Below, piece after piece: positions 35,520 through 44,237 of a stretch of 64,000 bases of DNA (position 1 is its first letter; the number at the start of each line of letters is the position of its first letter). Source of the DNA: a virus; the IMG/VR virus record IMGVR_UViG_3300042396_000450, positions 47,624-111,623 of that record. One strand, written 5' to 3'. Both the position numbers and the translations under genes were made by a program. Below the pieces are notes generated by a model. That model saw only the letters and a list, made by a program, of their open reading frames with translations, had not been told where the DNA came from and ran no database searches.

Positions 35520-36320
35520 TTAAATATCCAATATAGTTCTTAATGCACAATCTAGATAATTAACTTGGTTGCCTGTATAAACGTATTGACATTTACTATT
35601 ACGTGTAGGTTGTCCAAAACTACCACATCTAACAAACTGAGGAGCGCGTTTACTTAATGTAGTGGCATGAGTTAAGCTAACTCCTTTATGATTAAGATAT
35701 TCAACTACCGTAAAACTAACATCATCTGAATAATTATGTTCTAACTCTGCATCAATTACATCTTTAATACCAGGATTATTAATGTGAGCTTCTTCAATAG
35801 CATCTAACTTAGTTGTTCTAGATAATAGTTGTTTATTAGTTTCTTCTTGTTGTGTTAACTTCTCGTTCATTGAGTTAATCATCTTCATCATTTCAAATAA
35901 CATCTGATTCTGATTAATGTTATCTAATGTTTGATTATTATATTCCTCATCTGATTTAATTACGTTAAATGCTGTATCACATAGACGATTAATAGTTTCT
36001 TCTGTACCAGCAGCTAATAACGCTTGAGCTAAGGTATTACCTTTATTAGCCCAATATGTCCAGTAAGAAACAATAAGTTTAATAGGTACAGCGTTAAATT
36101 TAATACCAGGTCTACTGTCAATTTCAACTTCGACAAGGCTGGAATCCTTATGTGGTAAAGCTTCTGAGGATTTACCTGCTAAAAATTCGTTAAGGCTTGC
36201 AGGACGTTTATTTATTGATAATCCAGCTTGAGTTTGACTAAGTTTATACGTACCATCAGAAAGCATAAATACTTCTAAATCAACTGAACCGTATTTAATC
36301 GTAGTTCTTGTAGCTTTCAT
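35520..36320 (-). CDS. Antirepressor-like / phage regulatory protein
   Basis: This 266-residue protein's N-terminal region (VDLEVFMLSDGTYKLSQTQAGLSINKRPASLNEFLAG) matches a domain found in cyanobacterial phage-related regulators. The middle is coiled-coil-like (MLFEMMKMINSMNEKLTQQEETNKQLL). The C-terminal domain resembles an antirepressor DNA-binding unit. The target is unknown. Confidence 0.5.
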   Translation of the reverse strand: MKATRTTIKYGSVDLEVFMLSDGTYKLSQTQAGLSINKRPASLNEFLAGKSSEALPHKDSSLVEVEIDSRPGIKFNAVPIKLIVSYWTYWANKGNTLAQALLAAGTEETINRLCDTAFNVIKSDEEYNNQTLDNINQNQMLFEMMKMINSMNEKLTQQEETNKQLLSRTTKLDAIEEAHINNPGIKDVIDAELEHNYSDDVSFTVVEYLNHKGVSLTHATTLSKRAPQFVRCGSFGQPTRNSKCQYVYTGNQVNYLDCALRTILDI

Positions 36321-36324
36321 TTGT

Positions 36325-36600
36325 TTAATTCCTAATTAATGTAAATGTGAGACTAGTAAGAAAAATAGACTCCTTGGGAATGGCTGAAATGCCTGTGGTT
36401 GTCGCCTCCGCAGAAATGTGGAAGTCTAATTCCTCCACAAAACCACAATTTAGTAATGCTCTTTTACCTGTAGATTTATCATATCATGATAACCATGTCC
36501 AAGCATCTTCAAAATCAATTGGAAATTCTACTTCAGATTCAAGTAACTGTAATGCTAAATCTTGATTAAATTTAATTCTGTTTTCATCATTTACTTGCAT
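36325..36600 (-). pseudogene. Broken antirepressor-like gene with in-frame TGA
   Basis: ATG at 36600 opens MQVNDENRIKFNQDLALQLL..., with FPIDFEDAWTWLS followed by TGA at 36486-36484. The same frame continues as YDKSTGKRALLNCGFVEEL...ISAIPKESIFLT and ends soon after. The pattern WL-x-Y...ALLN-x-F-x-EE-x-DF...AIP-x-E-x-I-x-LT is typical of intact antirepressor domains in cyanobacterial phages, so the TGA replaces a Gly codon and the C-terminus is lost. It begins inside the 3' end of the 36587-36790 gene. Confidence 0.65.
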
Positions 36601-36790
36601 CCCATGTAATATCAGTTGACTTAGCATTACTTATCATTTGATTATGCAATTGGGTTATTTCATCACCTATTTTACATATATCGTATTGAAAATTAGTGTC
36701 TTTTTCACTATTCCAAACAAGATCAGAAATTACACAATTCTGTTTGTCTAATAGTTCAAGTATCTTAATTAATATCTCTTGTGTTTCCAT
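36587..36790 (-). CDS. Small hypothetical protein
   Basis: A protein of about 67 residues from METQEILIKILELLDKQN (ATG preferred over an upstream GTG). It is helical, with heptad-like spacing. The function is unknown. Confidence 0.5.
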   Translation of the reverse strand: METQEILIKILELLDKQNCVISDLVWNSEKDTNFQYDICKIGDEITQLHNQMISNAKSTDITWDASK

Positions 36791-36944
36791 GTGTTTCACC
36801 TATTACACTAGTTAATTCAATAATGTTCGCGCAATTAACTTAGTTCCATAGTTAGGAACTAGATATTTAGTAACGTAGTAATAACCACTGTATTAATACA
36901 ACAGTTATTGCTACGCCGTCATTAATTAGTAACTGATGTTCTAA

Positions 36945-37118
36945 TTAAATATTGTGTTTCTCCATTTCCCAAACACGGTCATATACAGCTTGTAATTCAT
37001 CAGGTACATCATTATTATTATTCATAGCCTGAACCCAATTAGATAATGTATCTAATGCTTCATACATATCAGTTTGTTGCAATTGATTTAATTGCTCTAA
37101 TTGATGATTACTTAACAA
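36945..37118 (-). CDS. Small hypothetical protein, TTG start
   Basis: A 57-codon frame (LSNHQLEQLNQLQQTDMYEALD...) starts with TTG directly after the upstream TAA, in the same frame as the upstream gene. It is Gln/Asn-rich and helical. If the TTG is not used, the ATG of MYEALDTL gives 40 residues. After it, 36800-36944 contains only a small inverted repeat and stop-rich fragments. Confidence 0.5.
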   Translation of the reverse strand: MLSNHQLEQLNQLQQTDMYEALDTLSNWVQAMNNNNDVPDELQAVYDRVWEMEKHNI

Positions 37119-37364
37119 TTAAACAACTCTAACACCTTTTAACTTATCAATTAACTTATTATCTATATCATAATTTAGATAATCAGACACTTGTTCACTT
37201 AATACATCTAATTCTCCAACTAAACTAGCTAAATGAGATAAGTATCTTAACTTATCGTTAGTTGTAGTACCAATTCTATCTACATTAGCTAAGTTAGCAA
37301 TAGATGTAGCAAACTTAGATATTGCATTTAATGTAACTTCAAGTTGATTATCGTTCTCTATCAT
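37119..37364 (-). CDS. Small helical hypothetical protein
   Basis: This is an 81-residue protein of leucine-rich helices (LRYLSHLASLVGELDVLSEQVSDYL). It overlaps the PNK gene stop by one base. The function is unknown. Confidence 0.5.
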   Translation of the reverse strand: MIENDNQLEVTLNAISKFATSIANLANVDRIGTTTNDKLRYLSHLASLVGELDVLSEQVSDYLNYDIDNKLIDKLKGVRVV

Positions 37365-38212
37365 TAGAAATTAACTCCATGTCCTACGTTAATAGTGAAT
37401 AGTCCATTATCCCGCCACATTCTTAATACCTGTGGTCTATCATCAATTACAGCATGAACATTATAAACATTCTTGATATACGCTTCATATATCTCCTGTT
37501 TAACTACACTATCCTTACGTTGATCAAGTTCAGCACGCATATACAACGCATCATATCTAATGTTATGTTTATCTAACCAACTAATAGTCTGATCTTTCCA
37601 AGTATCCTTACGTCCTGATACTAATACTATTTTATTACTTGGATAATACGACTTATATAACTCATAGACTGGTTCATTAAGTAGGTCATCCTCGCACGTA
37701 CTAGCATCATAGGGATTACGACCATTAAGTAGACTTAGAGTACCGTCAAGGTCAATTATGACGCAATCTGGAAGACCTTCTATTCTAGCTGCACTAGGAG
37801 GATCAACATACAGATATTTATCGTACATACCACGAATAACAGCTTCACCTACTGAGTTAGTTCGAGTTAGATCACGTTTAATGCACTCAGATAGAGGAAC
37901 GGTAAGAAAACTATCATTGATGATTAATTCAGCTTTACCTTCAATTAATGCGGCAATTCTAGTCTTATGCTTTGGACAAAGGTGCGTATTATCAAGTATC
38001 ACATTATACCCATTACTAAGTGCCTCTAGTATTAGTAATTCCTCACATTGAATAACAAACTTCTCATTTTTCTTACTGTATACGCCGTTGTCCATCATGG
38101 TGCGAATATCGTCTTTATTAATACGCTTCCATCCAGGTACATCGGTAACTAATTGTATAGCGTATGTAGTTTTACCAGATCCAGGTAAGCCAACTGTCAT
38201 AATTACTTGCAT
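37364..38212 (-). CDS. Polynucleotide kinase 3'-phosphatase (T4 Pnk-like)
   Basis: This 282-residue two-domain RNA-repair enzyme has an N-terminal kinase P-loop MTVGLPGSGKTTYA with R-rich lid segments, and a C-terminal HAD phosphatase with VIIDLDGTLSLLNGRNPYD (D-x-D-G-T) and VLVSGRKDTWKD. It heals broken RNA ends to 5'-phosphate and 3'-OH. It overlaps the RNA ligase gene by 10 bases, as in T4, forming a repair pair. Confidence 0.9.
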   Translation of the reverse strand: MQVIMTVGLPGSGKTTYAIQLVTDVPGWKRINKDDIRTMMDNGVYSKKNEKFVIQCEELLILEALSNGYNVILDNTHLCPKHKTRIAALIEGKAELIINDSFLTVPLSECIKRDLTRTNSVGEAVIRGMYDKYLYVDPPSAARIEGLPDCVIIDLDGTLSLLNGRNPYDASTCEDDLLNEPVYELYKSYYPSNKIVLVSGRKDTWKDQTISWLDKHNIRYDALYMRAELDQRKDSVVKQEIYEAYIKNVYNVHAVIDDRPQVLRMWRDNGLFTINVGHGVNF

Positions 38213-39279
38213 AATTTCATCAACTCCTCAAAATTCTTTAACAACAACTTAGATAGTGCTTCTTTAACTGACTTACTATGACCATCTCTAATTGAGAATA
38301 GGATAACTTTCCATTTGATGTTAGAGATAGCTATTGCAAACTGTTTCTTATCGGTGATTTTAGCGAACTCATTTAAATCATGTTCAATTAACTCACATAA
38401 CTTATTGTATTTAGTTAAGTAGTTATTGTAGATGCTACTAAATTCATGGAAGTAACTGATAAACTCATTACCTTCACCTGTTCTAACTAACTCTAATATG
38501 TCACGTTTGGTAACGCTTGATTTAATCCTATGATATTTAACATAATCATCGTGTTTTAATTTAACTCGTTTCCAAGTACACCATTCTACTATTACATAAC
38601 CTTCATTATGTAATCCATCTAACTTAACTAACTCATCTCTAACTTCATCTATAGTTAAACCATATTCAAGATAGTCAACTAACTTAAACGAAGTGAACTT
38701 AGGTTGTGCTATCGACTCCTCACGTAATGTAGTTCTATTTCTAACTCCAATTAAAGTTAATGAGTTACTACTATGTGATACAACTACTGGATTAAATGGT
38801 GTACATAACTCAAACATATACGTATAGTTAACATCAAAGTCATCTAATTTATATGATTCTTGCATAAATACAGTCCATGCAAGTTCAGCAAATGTAACAC
38901 TATAATCAAGTATAGTTCCACCAGCATCAGGAGATCCAGTAGTTGCAACTAACCATTCATCATTGTAGTAATACATAATGATTAGACTGCCATCTAACTT
39001 CTTATAAGCATAAGAGTTATCGAAGTCTATTTCTGCTGCACATGATTCACCATAGTTATAGAATCTATCAAATGGATATGCTACAACATTCCAATCATTA
39101 GCTTCATCTAATATTAATCCGCGACATTCAGTTACTATTGGATGATAATAGGGTGATGTAACATTCCAATAACATAATCCAACTAGATTAGGATATTTAG
39201 TATGTCGTCTAACTTGTATTCCTAATTCGGCGGTTAAGTCTTTTAATGACTTAGTTCGGAGATATTCTTGTACTAGCAT
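38203..39279 (-). CDS. RNA ligase, T4 Rnl1-like
   Basis: This 358-residue protein has the ligase nucleotidyl motif I AYKKLDGSLIIMYYY (Lys adenylation, K-x-D-G-S), a motif 3-like YMFELC, motif IV NEGYVIVEW and motif V WKRVKLKHDDY. T4 Rnl1 is 374 residues. It would seal RNA, classically tRNA cut by host anticodon nucleases, after PNK action. Confidence 0.88.
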   Translation of the reverse strand: MLVQEYLRTKSLKDLTAELGIQVRRHTKYPNLVGLCYWNVTSPYYHPIVTECRGLILDEANDWNVVAYPFDRFYNYGESCAAEIDFDNSYAYKKLDGSLIIMYYYNDEWLVATTGSPDAGGTILDYSVTFAELAWTVFMQESYKLDDFDVNYTYMFELCTPFNPVVVSHSSNSLTLIGVRNRTTLREESIAQPKFTSFKLVDYLEYGLTIDEVRDELVKLDGLHNEGYVIVEWCTWKRVKLKHDDYVKYHRIKSSVTKRDILELVRTGEGNEFISYFHEFSSIYNNYLTKYNKLCELIEHDLNEFAKITDKKQFAIAISNIKWKVILFSIRDGHSKSVKEALSKLLLKNFEELMKLCK

Positions 39280-39464
39280 ATTGGTTGAATAAAGTTATCC
39301 CAACTACGATTTATTGAATAATTATCAGCTATATGTTTTAATTGTCGCTTAGTTTGTTGTCTGATTCTATGACGAATGTTACAAAGACGAGATTGATTAT
39401 AATATCTATTATCATTTGGACAACTTCCAAACTTAATTAACACGCGTTTATTGTTAATCATCAT
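39273..39464 (-). CDS. Small basic protein
   Basis: This 63-residue protein is rich in Arg, Lys, Asn and Cys (NIRHRIRQQTKRQLKHIADNY). It could bind nucleic acid. It overlaps the RNA ligase gene by 7 bases. Confidence 0.5.
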   Translation of the reverse strand: MMINNKRVLIKFGSCPNDNRYYNQSRLCNIRHRIRQQTKRQLKHIADNYSINRSWDNFIQPIC

Positions 39465-39469
39465 TAAAA

Positions 39470-39493
39470 AGTGCAGCTATTACTAACTGCACT
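39470..39493 (-). terminator. Rho-independent terminator
   Basis: AGTGCAG-CTATTACTAA-CTGCACT forms a 7-bp stem, followed on the minus strand by TTTTTAATG. It is at the end of the unit 39501-40784 and before the small basic protein gene. Confidence 0.75.
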
Positions 39494-39500
39494 AACTAAG

Positions 39501-39743
39501 TTAAATTTCGCTAACTACATCATATCTAGATTTAAAAGAATTGTATCTTCTAGGTTCTAGATGAAATGATGGTAACTCTATTAATCCACGACATTCATGA
39601 TAGACATAATTAGGACTTGATTGGCGAGATTCTACAACATGGATAACCTTAAATCCCGCATCATAAATTAATATAAGTCTATATGGATTGCCGGATCTAT
39701 CGTTATTACGACTAATTACTTGATATGCTACAGCATCGTTCAT
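39501..39743 (-). CDS. Small hypothetical protein
   Basis: This is an 80-residue beta-rich protein with many Arg, Tyr and Ser (YRLILIYDAGFKVIHVVES). It overlaps the Sak4-like gene by 4 bases. The function is unknown. Confidence 0.5.
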   Translation of the reverse strand: MNDAVAYQVISRNNDRSGNPYRLILIYDAGFKVIHVVESRQSSPNYVYHECRGLIELPSFHLEPRRYNSFKSRYDVVSEI

Positions 39744-40570
39744 ACAGGAATCTTCTTAGTTGCAGGTACAACTGGTAATGGATTACTACCTAATGATGTG
39801 AATATCTTATCCCAATGTACAGTTAACTCTTTAGTTGTTGGATCTAATTCACTAATCACAAATTCACTATTACGTAAATGTTCACTTCTAGCACCAGTAG
39901 CAATATTAGATTCATCAGTAAGAAAACTAATTATATTCTGATTCTTATTTTTCTTACTACGATACATATACCCAATAGCATCGGCGTTAGCTACTGTGTA
40001 TAATTTAAGACTTCCTGTTAACTGAATATCCTTCACATCTAACTCTGTTTTCTCATCAGACGTTACTTTAATGTGACCACTGAGAATAAGAGCTTTACCT
40101 GCTAAACCTTTAAATGGTTCAACGATGTCAATAAATGCCCGTCTAAGTAGACCATAACCAGCACCTTTAGGTAACTCAGTTACATCCTTTCCCGTGAAGT
40201 TCTTACCAATAGGCGACTTCTTATACTCGAATGTAGCCTTAGCAAGAGCAAGTGCTTCAATTGCAGTTAATGTATCAAGTGCAATGTAATCATATATGGG
40301 TTTACCAGCTTTAACGTTTTCAGCTTTAATTAACTTAGCTGTTTCTTCTAATAATGAACCTAAACCAGTACCGCTAGTAGCAGCTTCTTTGCGTAAGTTA
40401 AGTTTAGTACCATCATAATATTCACTACCATCTTCTAGGTCAATAAGTAGACTATTAGGTAATTTAAGTAAATTTGACGACTTACCTATTTTGGTATTAC
40501 TTAGTAACACTAAAATACGTGGATCTGTATTAGCTGCAACTGTACTTGTTCTTGGTAATATTAAAGCCAT
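39740..40570 (-). CDS. Sak4-like RecA-fold ATPase / recombinase
   Basis: This 276-residue protein has Walker A in LLSNTKIGKSSNLLKL (residues about 23-35), then LLIDLEDGSEY and YDYIALDTLTAIEALAL (Walker B region). A Lys/Thr-rich core follows. It fits the phage AAA_24/Sak4 recombinase group that promotes single-strand annealing. Two convergent 9-mer copies lie inside at 39918 and 39949. Confidence 0.75.
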   Translation of the reverse strand: MALILPRTSTVAANTDPRILVLLSNTKIGKSSNLLKLPNSLLIDLEDGSEYYDGTKLNLRKEAATSGTGLGSLLEETAKLIKAENVKAGKPIYDYIALDTLTAIEALALAKATFEYKKSPIGKNFTGKDVTELPKGAGYGLLRRAFIDIVEPFKGLAGKALILSGHIKVTSDEKTELDVKDIQLTGSLKLYTVANADAIGYMYRSKKNKNQNIISFLTDESNIATGARSEHLRNSEFVISELDPTTKELTVHWDKIFTSLGSNPLPVVPATKKIPV

Positions 40571-40577
40571 GATAAAT

Positions 40578-40784
40578 CTATCCTAATTGTTCTAAATAAA
40601 CTGGTTCAACTACGTCATTAATCTTAACTAAAGTACATTTAACATTTAGTGCTAATTGTATTTCAGCTACTTCACCATATAATACCACACTTTCAACAGT
40701 AGCTGTAGTATTTAGAAAGTGAACTCTATCGCCTTTAGTTAAGGTTTGACCATATTCACGTAACACGGTTGTCATTATCCACAT
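40578..40784 (-). CDS. Small beta-barrel-like hypothetical protein
   Basis: This 68-residue protein (YGQTLTKGDRVHFLNTTATVES) has alternating strands suggesting an SH3/KOW-like fold. It overlaps the next gene by one base. The function is unknown. Confidence 0.5.
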   Translation of the reverse strand: MWIMTTVLREYGQTLTKGDRVHFLNTTATVESVVLYGEVAEIQLALNVKCTLVKINDVVEPVYLEQLG

Positions 40785-41059
40785 TAGAGTTTCTCCAGTA
40801 TGTCAAGGTAATTTAATTGAGGTTCATTAGTATCAGGTAACTCATTATATATATGCCACTCTACATCTTCAAAATGTCTATCAAAGTCATTTTCTAATTC
40901 ATCCTCATTGTCTTCTAAATCAGAAAAATCAGCAGATATCCTCCTAACACTGTAATGATTTATTTGAGCTTGAGTTAATCTATTATCTATTTCCTCAATA
41001 TTTCCACCATATACATTATGTTCAATCATCCAATCTCTAATATCTTTTTTAGTTATCAT
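40784..41059 (-). CDS. Small protein with C-terminal NYLDILEKL tag
   Basis: This 91-residue paralogue of 41056-41307 has an N-terminal helix (KKDIRDWMIEHNVYGG), an acidic middle and the end QLNYLDILEKL. It overlaps the upstream gene stop by 4 bases. It is part of a family with 1-191 and 188-436. The function is unknown. Confidence 0.65.
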   Translation of the reverse strand: MITKKDIRDWMIEHNVYGGNIEEIDNRLTQAQINHYSVRRISADFSDLEDNEDELENDFDRHFEDVEWHIYNELPDTNEPQLNYLDILEKL

Positions 41060-41307
41060 AATTTATCCAGTATGTCAAGATAGTTAATAGTAGGTTCACC
41101 GTCTGGTAAATTGTTATAAATACTATTTCCGATCTCTCTAAAGTAAGCATCAAACTTAGATTCCCAATTATCATCAAAGTTACATGATATACTTCTAAGT
41201 GTTGTATCACCTTTATCTCTTAGTCGTTTGTCTACTTTTTGAACACAATCAACATTATATACATTGTTATTAATCATCCAGTCTCTAACATCTTTCTTAG
41301 TAAACAT
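41056..41307 (-). CDS. Small protein with C-terminal NYLDILDKL tag
   Basis: This 83-residue paralogue of 40784-41059 has KKDVRDWMINNNVYN, a middle with Cys and Arg, and the end TINYLDILDKL. The two genes are adjacent, overlap at ATGA, and lie directly downstream of ClpS. The function is unknown. Confidence 0.65.
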   Translation of the reverse strand: MFTKKDVRDWMINNNVYNVDCVQKVDKRLRDKGDTTLRSISCNFDDNWESKFDAYFREIGNSIYNNLPDGEPTINYLDILDKL

Positions 41308-41309
41308 AC

Positions 41310-41582
41310 TTATCTCTCAACAGTTACAGTTAAACCTTCAGCTACCAATTGATCTCTACTTAATTCAGCAAACGGTTCGGTATATTCTCCTATTAGAGCT
41401 TTACCATTAAGATGAGCATCCATCATAATTTGATAACTCTTATCATTACTGAATCCCATAACACTACTTAATATCTCTACTACAACTTCAGCAGGAAATA
41501 TGCTGTCATCATGTAGAATCAACTTAACCATTGGAGCATTGTTAACAAATGTAAATGGCTCTCTATCTAATACTGCATTCAT
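41310..41582 (-). CDS. ClpS-like proteolytic adaptor
   Basis: This 90-residue protein matches the ClpS adaptor fold: VKLILHDDSIFPAEVVVEILSSV (the HDD and PxxxV region), GFSNDKSYQIMMDAHLNGKALIGEYTEPFAE, and a C-terminal strand LTVTVE. ClpS delivers N-degron substrates to ClpAP/ClpCP. A phage copy suggests redirection of host proteolysis (inference). The next two downstream genes encode tagged small proteins. Confidence 0.75.
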   Translation of the reverse strand: MNAVLDREPFTFVNNAPMVKLILHDDSIFPAEVVVEILSSVMGFSNDKSYQIMMDAHLNGKALIGEYTEPFAELSRDQLVAEGLTVTVER

Positions 41583-41929
41583 GATAAAGTCTCCTCGTAA
41601 TTGTTTAATGCTACTTGATATACGAATAATGCAGCTATTTGACCACGTAATACTGCATTACGATTAATTATCCATTGTTGATAATCAATTTCAATGTAAT
41701 CTAGAGCAGGATCACTAGATTCTAATCGGAGTTGATGAAGACGATGATCTGCATTACGTTGAGCTATTTGTAATTCAATATCTCGAATTAAATACTCACA
41801 TTTAAGTATGGCAGTTCGGAGTCTACTTAATGTTAGAAATTTAGGAAACTCTGTCCAATTGATAGTTTTAATGTCTAGAAAGCGAGGGATTTTGATGCGT
41901 TGGTCTGTTCCAGTTGTAGTAGTAACCAT
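41579..41929 (-). CDS. Small hypothetical helical protein
   Basis: This is a 116-residue protein with long helices (RLRTAILKCEYLIRDIELQIAQRNADH). It overlaps the NTase/PcfJ gene by 55 bases and the ClpS gene by 4 bases. The function is unknown. Confidence 0.5.
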   Translation of the reverse strand: MVTTTTGTDQRIKIPRFLDIKTINWTEFPKFLTLSRLRTAILKCEYLIRDIELQIAQRNADHRLHQLRLESSDPALDYIEIDYQQWIINRNAVLRGQIAALFVYQVALNNYEETLS

Positions 41930-43335
41930 GATATGACAGCCTCAATTCGTGTTTTAATAGTTGGATATTTGTCAGGTGTCGTGTTGTTGAATGATTTACA
42001 TTGAACTAATCTCCAATCAGTTATATTATCAGTTCTAGAATATTTACCTTGAGTAAATTCACAAGTAAATCTATACTTATCAATCCTAATACTGAAGATG
42101 CGGCGATTCTCATTAAGTGAATTAGAATAACCACCTACACAGTGATTATTGTATCTACCTTCATCTAGTAACTGAAATGACGTAACTAACTCAATTACTT
42201 CACATTCTAGGTAATGTCTATTAATTGGTAATGGAGTTACAAGTACCTTATTTAATCTAGTTTTAGCAGAGTTAATTTTTTCAGTTATCTTTAACTTAAT
42301 TAAATCAATACATAGAGAATCCGAATAAAAGTCATTCTCCAATATACCGATAACCCATTTACCTTCAACAGTAACTAGATTCTCAATGAACTTAAATAAC
42401 TCTAATTGTTTATCTAGATTAAGATACTTAAACCAATTAGTAATTTCATAATGTTCATTAGTAAACTTACCTAATCGCGCCAATTGAGTTTTCCAACCTT
42501 TTGGAAGAGTAAGAAAATAGGTATCATTAGTTATGCAAGCATTACATAACGTGTAGTATTTAAGTAACTCTAACCATTGTTCCTTCTGATGCTTCTTAAC
42601 TCCATTACCATATAGTCGTTGAAATACTATGTTCCAGTGTTTATCATTAAATGCTAATGACTTTAACTCAGGTATTACATAATTAGAAATAACTTCAATT
42701 GGTTTAGTATCAACTAATTTAAAGTAATTAGATATCAAATTCAACTCATCTTCATTAATAAATGATGGTACTTTAATAGCTGTTGGAGCATACCGTGGAT
42801 TAATATGTGCGATATAACCAACTATCTTATCTACATCTAAATAAGCATCGGGATATTGACGTTTCTTCTTCAGTAATCTAAATAAAGTAAATTTAGAGGT
42901 ATTGAAGTTAACTACTTCTATTTGTCGTGTTACTAGAAATGCCGCAAATTCTGGTCTATATATTAATTGTTTAGTAGCTAGATCAATACCAATCATGCAA
43001 CAATTAATATCGAATGTGTCAATGACATTAGTTAGTTTACTATTAATTGAATAAATATCAACATAGTTAATATTATCAACTCTACTAACATTAAAGATTG
43101 TAAAATGCTTATCTTGGTAATATAAGTTTTTAATTTTATGAGTTGTTCGATAATAGTCACAATTTTCTTGTATAACTAATCTAAATACATCTATATCACC
43201 ATACTCTGATTTAAGTCCAGTTACTGCACTATATACAATAGATGCAATTGCTCCACCAGCTACAACACCTTCATTTGGTAGTTCTGGTAATTGAGATAGA
43301 ATAAAGTCACTTGTGATAGTATCTAAAGTCATCAT
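41875..43335 (-). CDS. Nucleotidyltransferase-like / PcfJ-like fusion
   Basis: This 486-residue protein has an N-terminal polymerase-beta-type NTase signature: VVAGGAIASIVYSAV (G-G) and EYGDIDVFRL (D-x-D). The C-terminal part has GRYNNHCVGGYSNSL, typical of PcfJ-like proteins (conserved H-C-V-G-x-Y). The combination is uncommon in my experience. The N-terminal domain could act on RNA 3' ends. A 9-mer copy lies at 42509-42517. Confidence 0.6.
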   Translation of the reverse strand: MMTLDTITSDFILSQLPELPNEGVVAGGAIASIVYSAVTGLKSEYGDIDVFRLVIQENCDYYRTTHKIKNLYYQDKHFTIFNVSRVDNINYVDIYSINSKLTNVIDTFDINCCMIGIDLATKQLIYRPEFAAFLVTRQIEVVNFNTSKFTLFRLLKKKRQYPDAYLDVDKIVGYIAHINPRYAPTAIKVPSFINEDELNLISNYFKLVDTKPIEVISNYVIPELKSLAFNDKHWNIVFQRLYGNGVKKHQKEQWLELLKYYTLCNACITNDTYFLTLPKGWKTQLARLGKFTNEHYEITNWFKYLNLDKQLELFKFIENLVTVEGKWVIGILENDFYSDSLCIDLIKLKITEKINSAKTRLNKVLVTPLPINRHYLECEVIELVTSFQLLDEGRYNNHCVGGYSNSLNENRRIFSIRIDKYRFTCEFTQGKYSRTDNITDWRLVQCKSFNNTTPDKYPTIKTRIEAVISWLLLQLEQTNASKSLAF

Positions 43336-43344
43336 AATTAAAAT

Positions 43345-43363
43345 GGGGTAAATTAATTACCCC
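43345..43363 (-). terminator. Rho-independent terminator
   Basis: GGGGTAA-ATTAA-TTACCCC followed by TTTTAATT on the minus strand. It closes the unit of 43372-43767. Confidence 0.75.
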
Positions 43364-43371
43364 AACTAAGG

Positions 43372-43767
43372 TTACTCTATGTCTAATAAATCATCTACAT
43401 CTTCTACTACATCTTCTGCAACTGGAACATCAGTTAATTGATTTACAACTAATGCAAGTGATTCACCTTTAGTTTTCCAATCAACTAAACTACTAATTAA
43501 CTTCAATAACTCAACATTAGTATAATTAAGTTCCTTAAACTCATCAACTATACGTGTTGAAGCATTCATAACTTCAGGATATAATGTGAGTATTGCTGCT
43601 AGTATTAATTCAAACTTACTCTTAATGTCAGTACCACATGACTCAGCATACTTGAGGATACCTGTTTTACTACGTTTAGGAACACCTGCTATTAAGGCTG
43701 CTATCTTTTTTCTAGTTTCATCATCCAATCCCAACTCAACCAATGAATTTTCTATGTTATTAGCCAC
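43372..43767 (-). CDS. Hypothetical protein, GTG start
   Basis: This protein of about 131 residues begins at GTG (VANNIENSLVELGLDDET); a longer frame would run further into the opposite gene. It is helical and acidic (DVVEDVDDLLDIE at the end). It overlaps the 5' end of the plus-strand gene 43754-44107. The function is unknown. Confidence 0.5.
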   Translation of the reverse strand: MANNIENSLVELGLDDETRKKIAALIAGVPKRSKTGILKYAESCGTDIKSKFELILAAILTLYPEVMNASTRIVDEFKELNYTNVELLKLISSLVDWKTKGESLALVVNQLTDVPVAEDVVEDVDDLLDIE

Positions 43768-44107
43768 GATTGATTTCTCCAAAATTATAAGTGATCTTGC
43801 GCCTATCCTATCTGCTGCTGTTACGGGAATCGGCACTTATTTTCTTACCCGTAACAATAATGGTGATAAACTATCTCAACGTGAATACGACTATATAACT
43901 CAAGAGCGTAATCGTATTCAAGTATTAATAAATGATGAAATAACTCAGATACGTAAAGATAAGGATGAATTACGTACTGAATTGATTGAGATACGTAATA
44001 AGTTAACTGAGTTAGAGAAAGTTGAAGATGAATGTCAACTTAAACTATATCAGGCTCAAGTTATTATTACTCAACTACGGGATCATAACGCATCTAATAT
44101 GTCTTGA
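43754..44107 (+). CDS. Single-TM coiled-coil protein
   Basis: This protein of about 117 residues starts at MLLATIDFSKIISDL. A hydrophobic segment (LAPILSAAVTGIGTYFL) is followed by a long coiled coil (ERNRIQVLINDEITQIRKDKDELRTELIEIRNKL). It is the only plus-strand gene for about 28 kb upstream and 20 kb downstream. A spanin-, holin- or membrane-scaffold-like role is possible (inference). Its start lies inside the minus gene. Confidence 0.55.
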   Translation: MLLATIDFSKIISDLAPILSAAVTGIGTYFLTRNNNGDKLSQREYDYITQERNRIQVLINDEITQIRKDKDELRTELIEIRNKLTELEKVEDECQLKLYQAQVIITQLRDHNASNMS

Positions 44108-44234
44108 TAACTAACATTAGATGATGTAACATTATCATCTAATAAATCAGCGTATGTTAGATGAAGATAATCCCGTAAATCTTCTCTATACTTATACCTA
44201 CTCGTCGAAAATATCCACCTTCAAACTTAGTCAT
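44083..44234 (-). pseudogene. Frameshifted small ORF ending YQDILDAL
   Basis: ATG at 44234 opens MTKFEGGYFRRVG.... After about 14 codons the coding pattern moves by one base to another frame (YKYREDLRDYLHLTYADLL...) that ends SYQDILDAL-TGA. The total length, 152 bases, is not a multiple of three. The end fits the shared C-terminal peptide. A 1-base indel, a sequence error or programmed frameshifting would explain it. Confidence 0.55.
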
Positions 44235-44237
44235 AAG

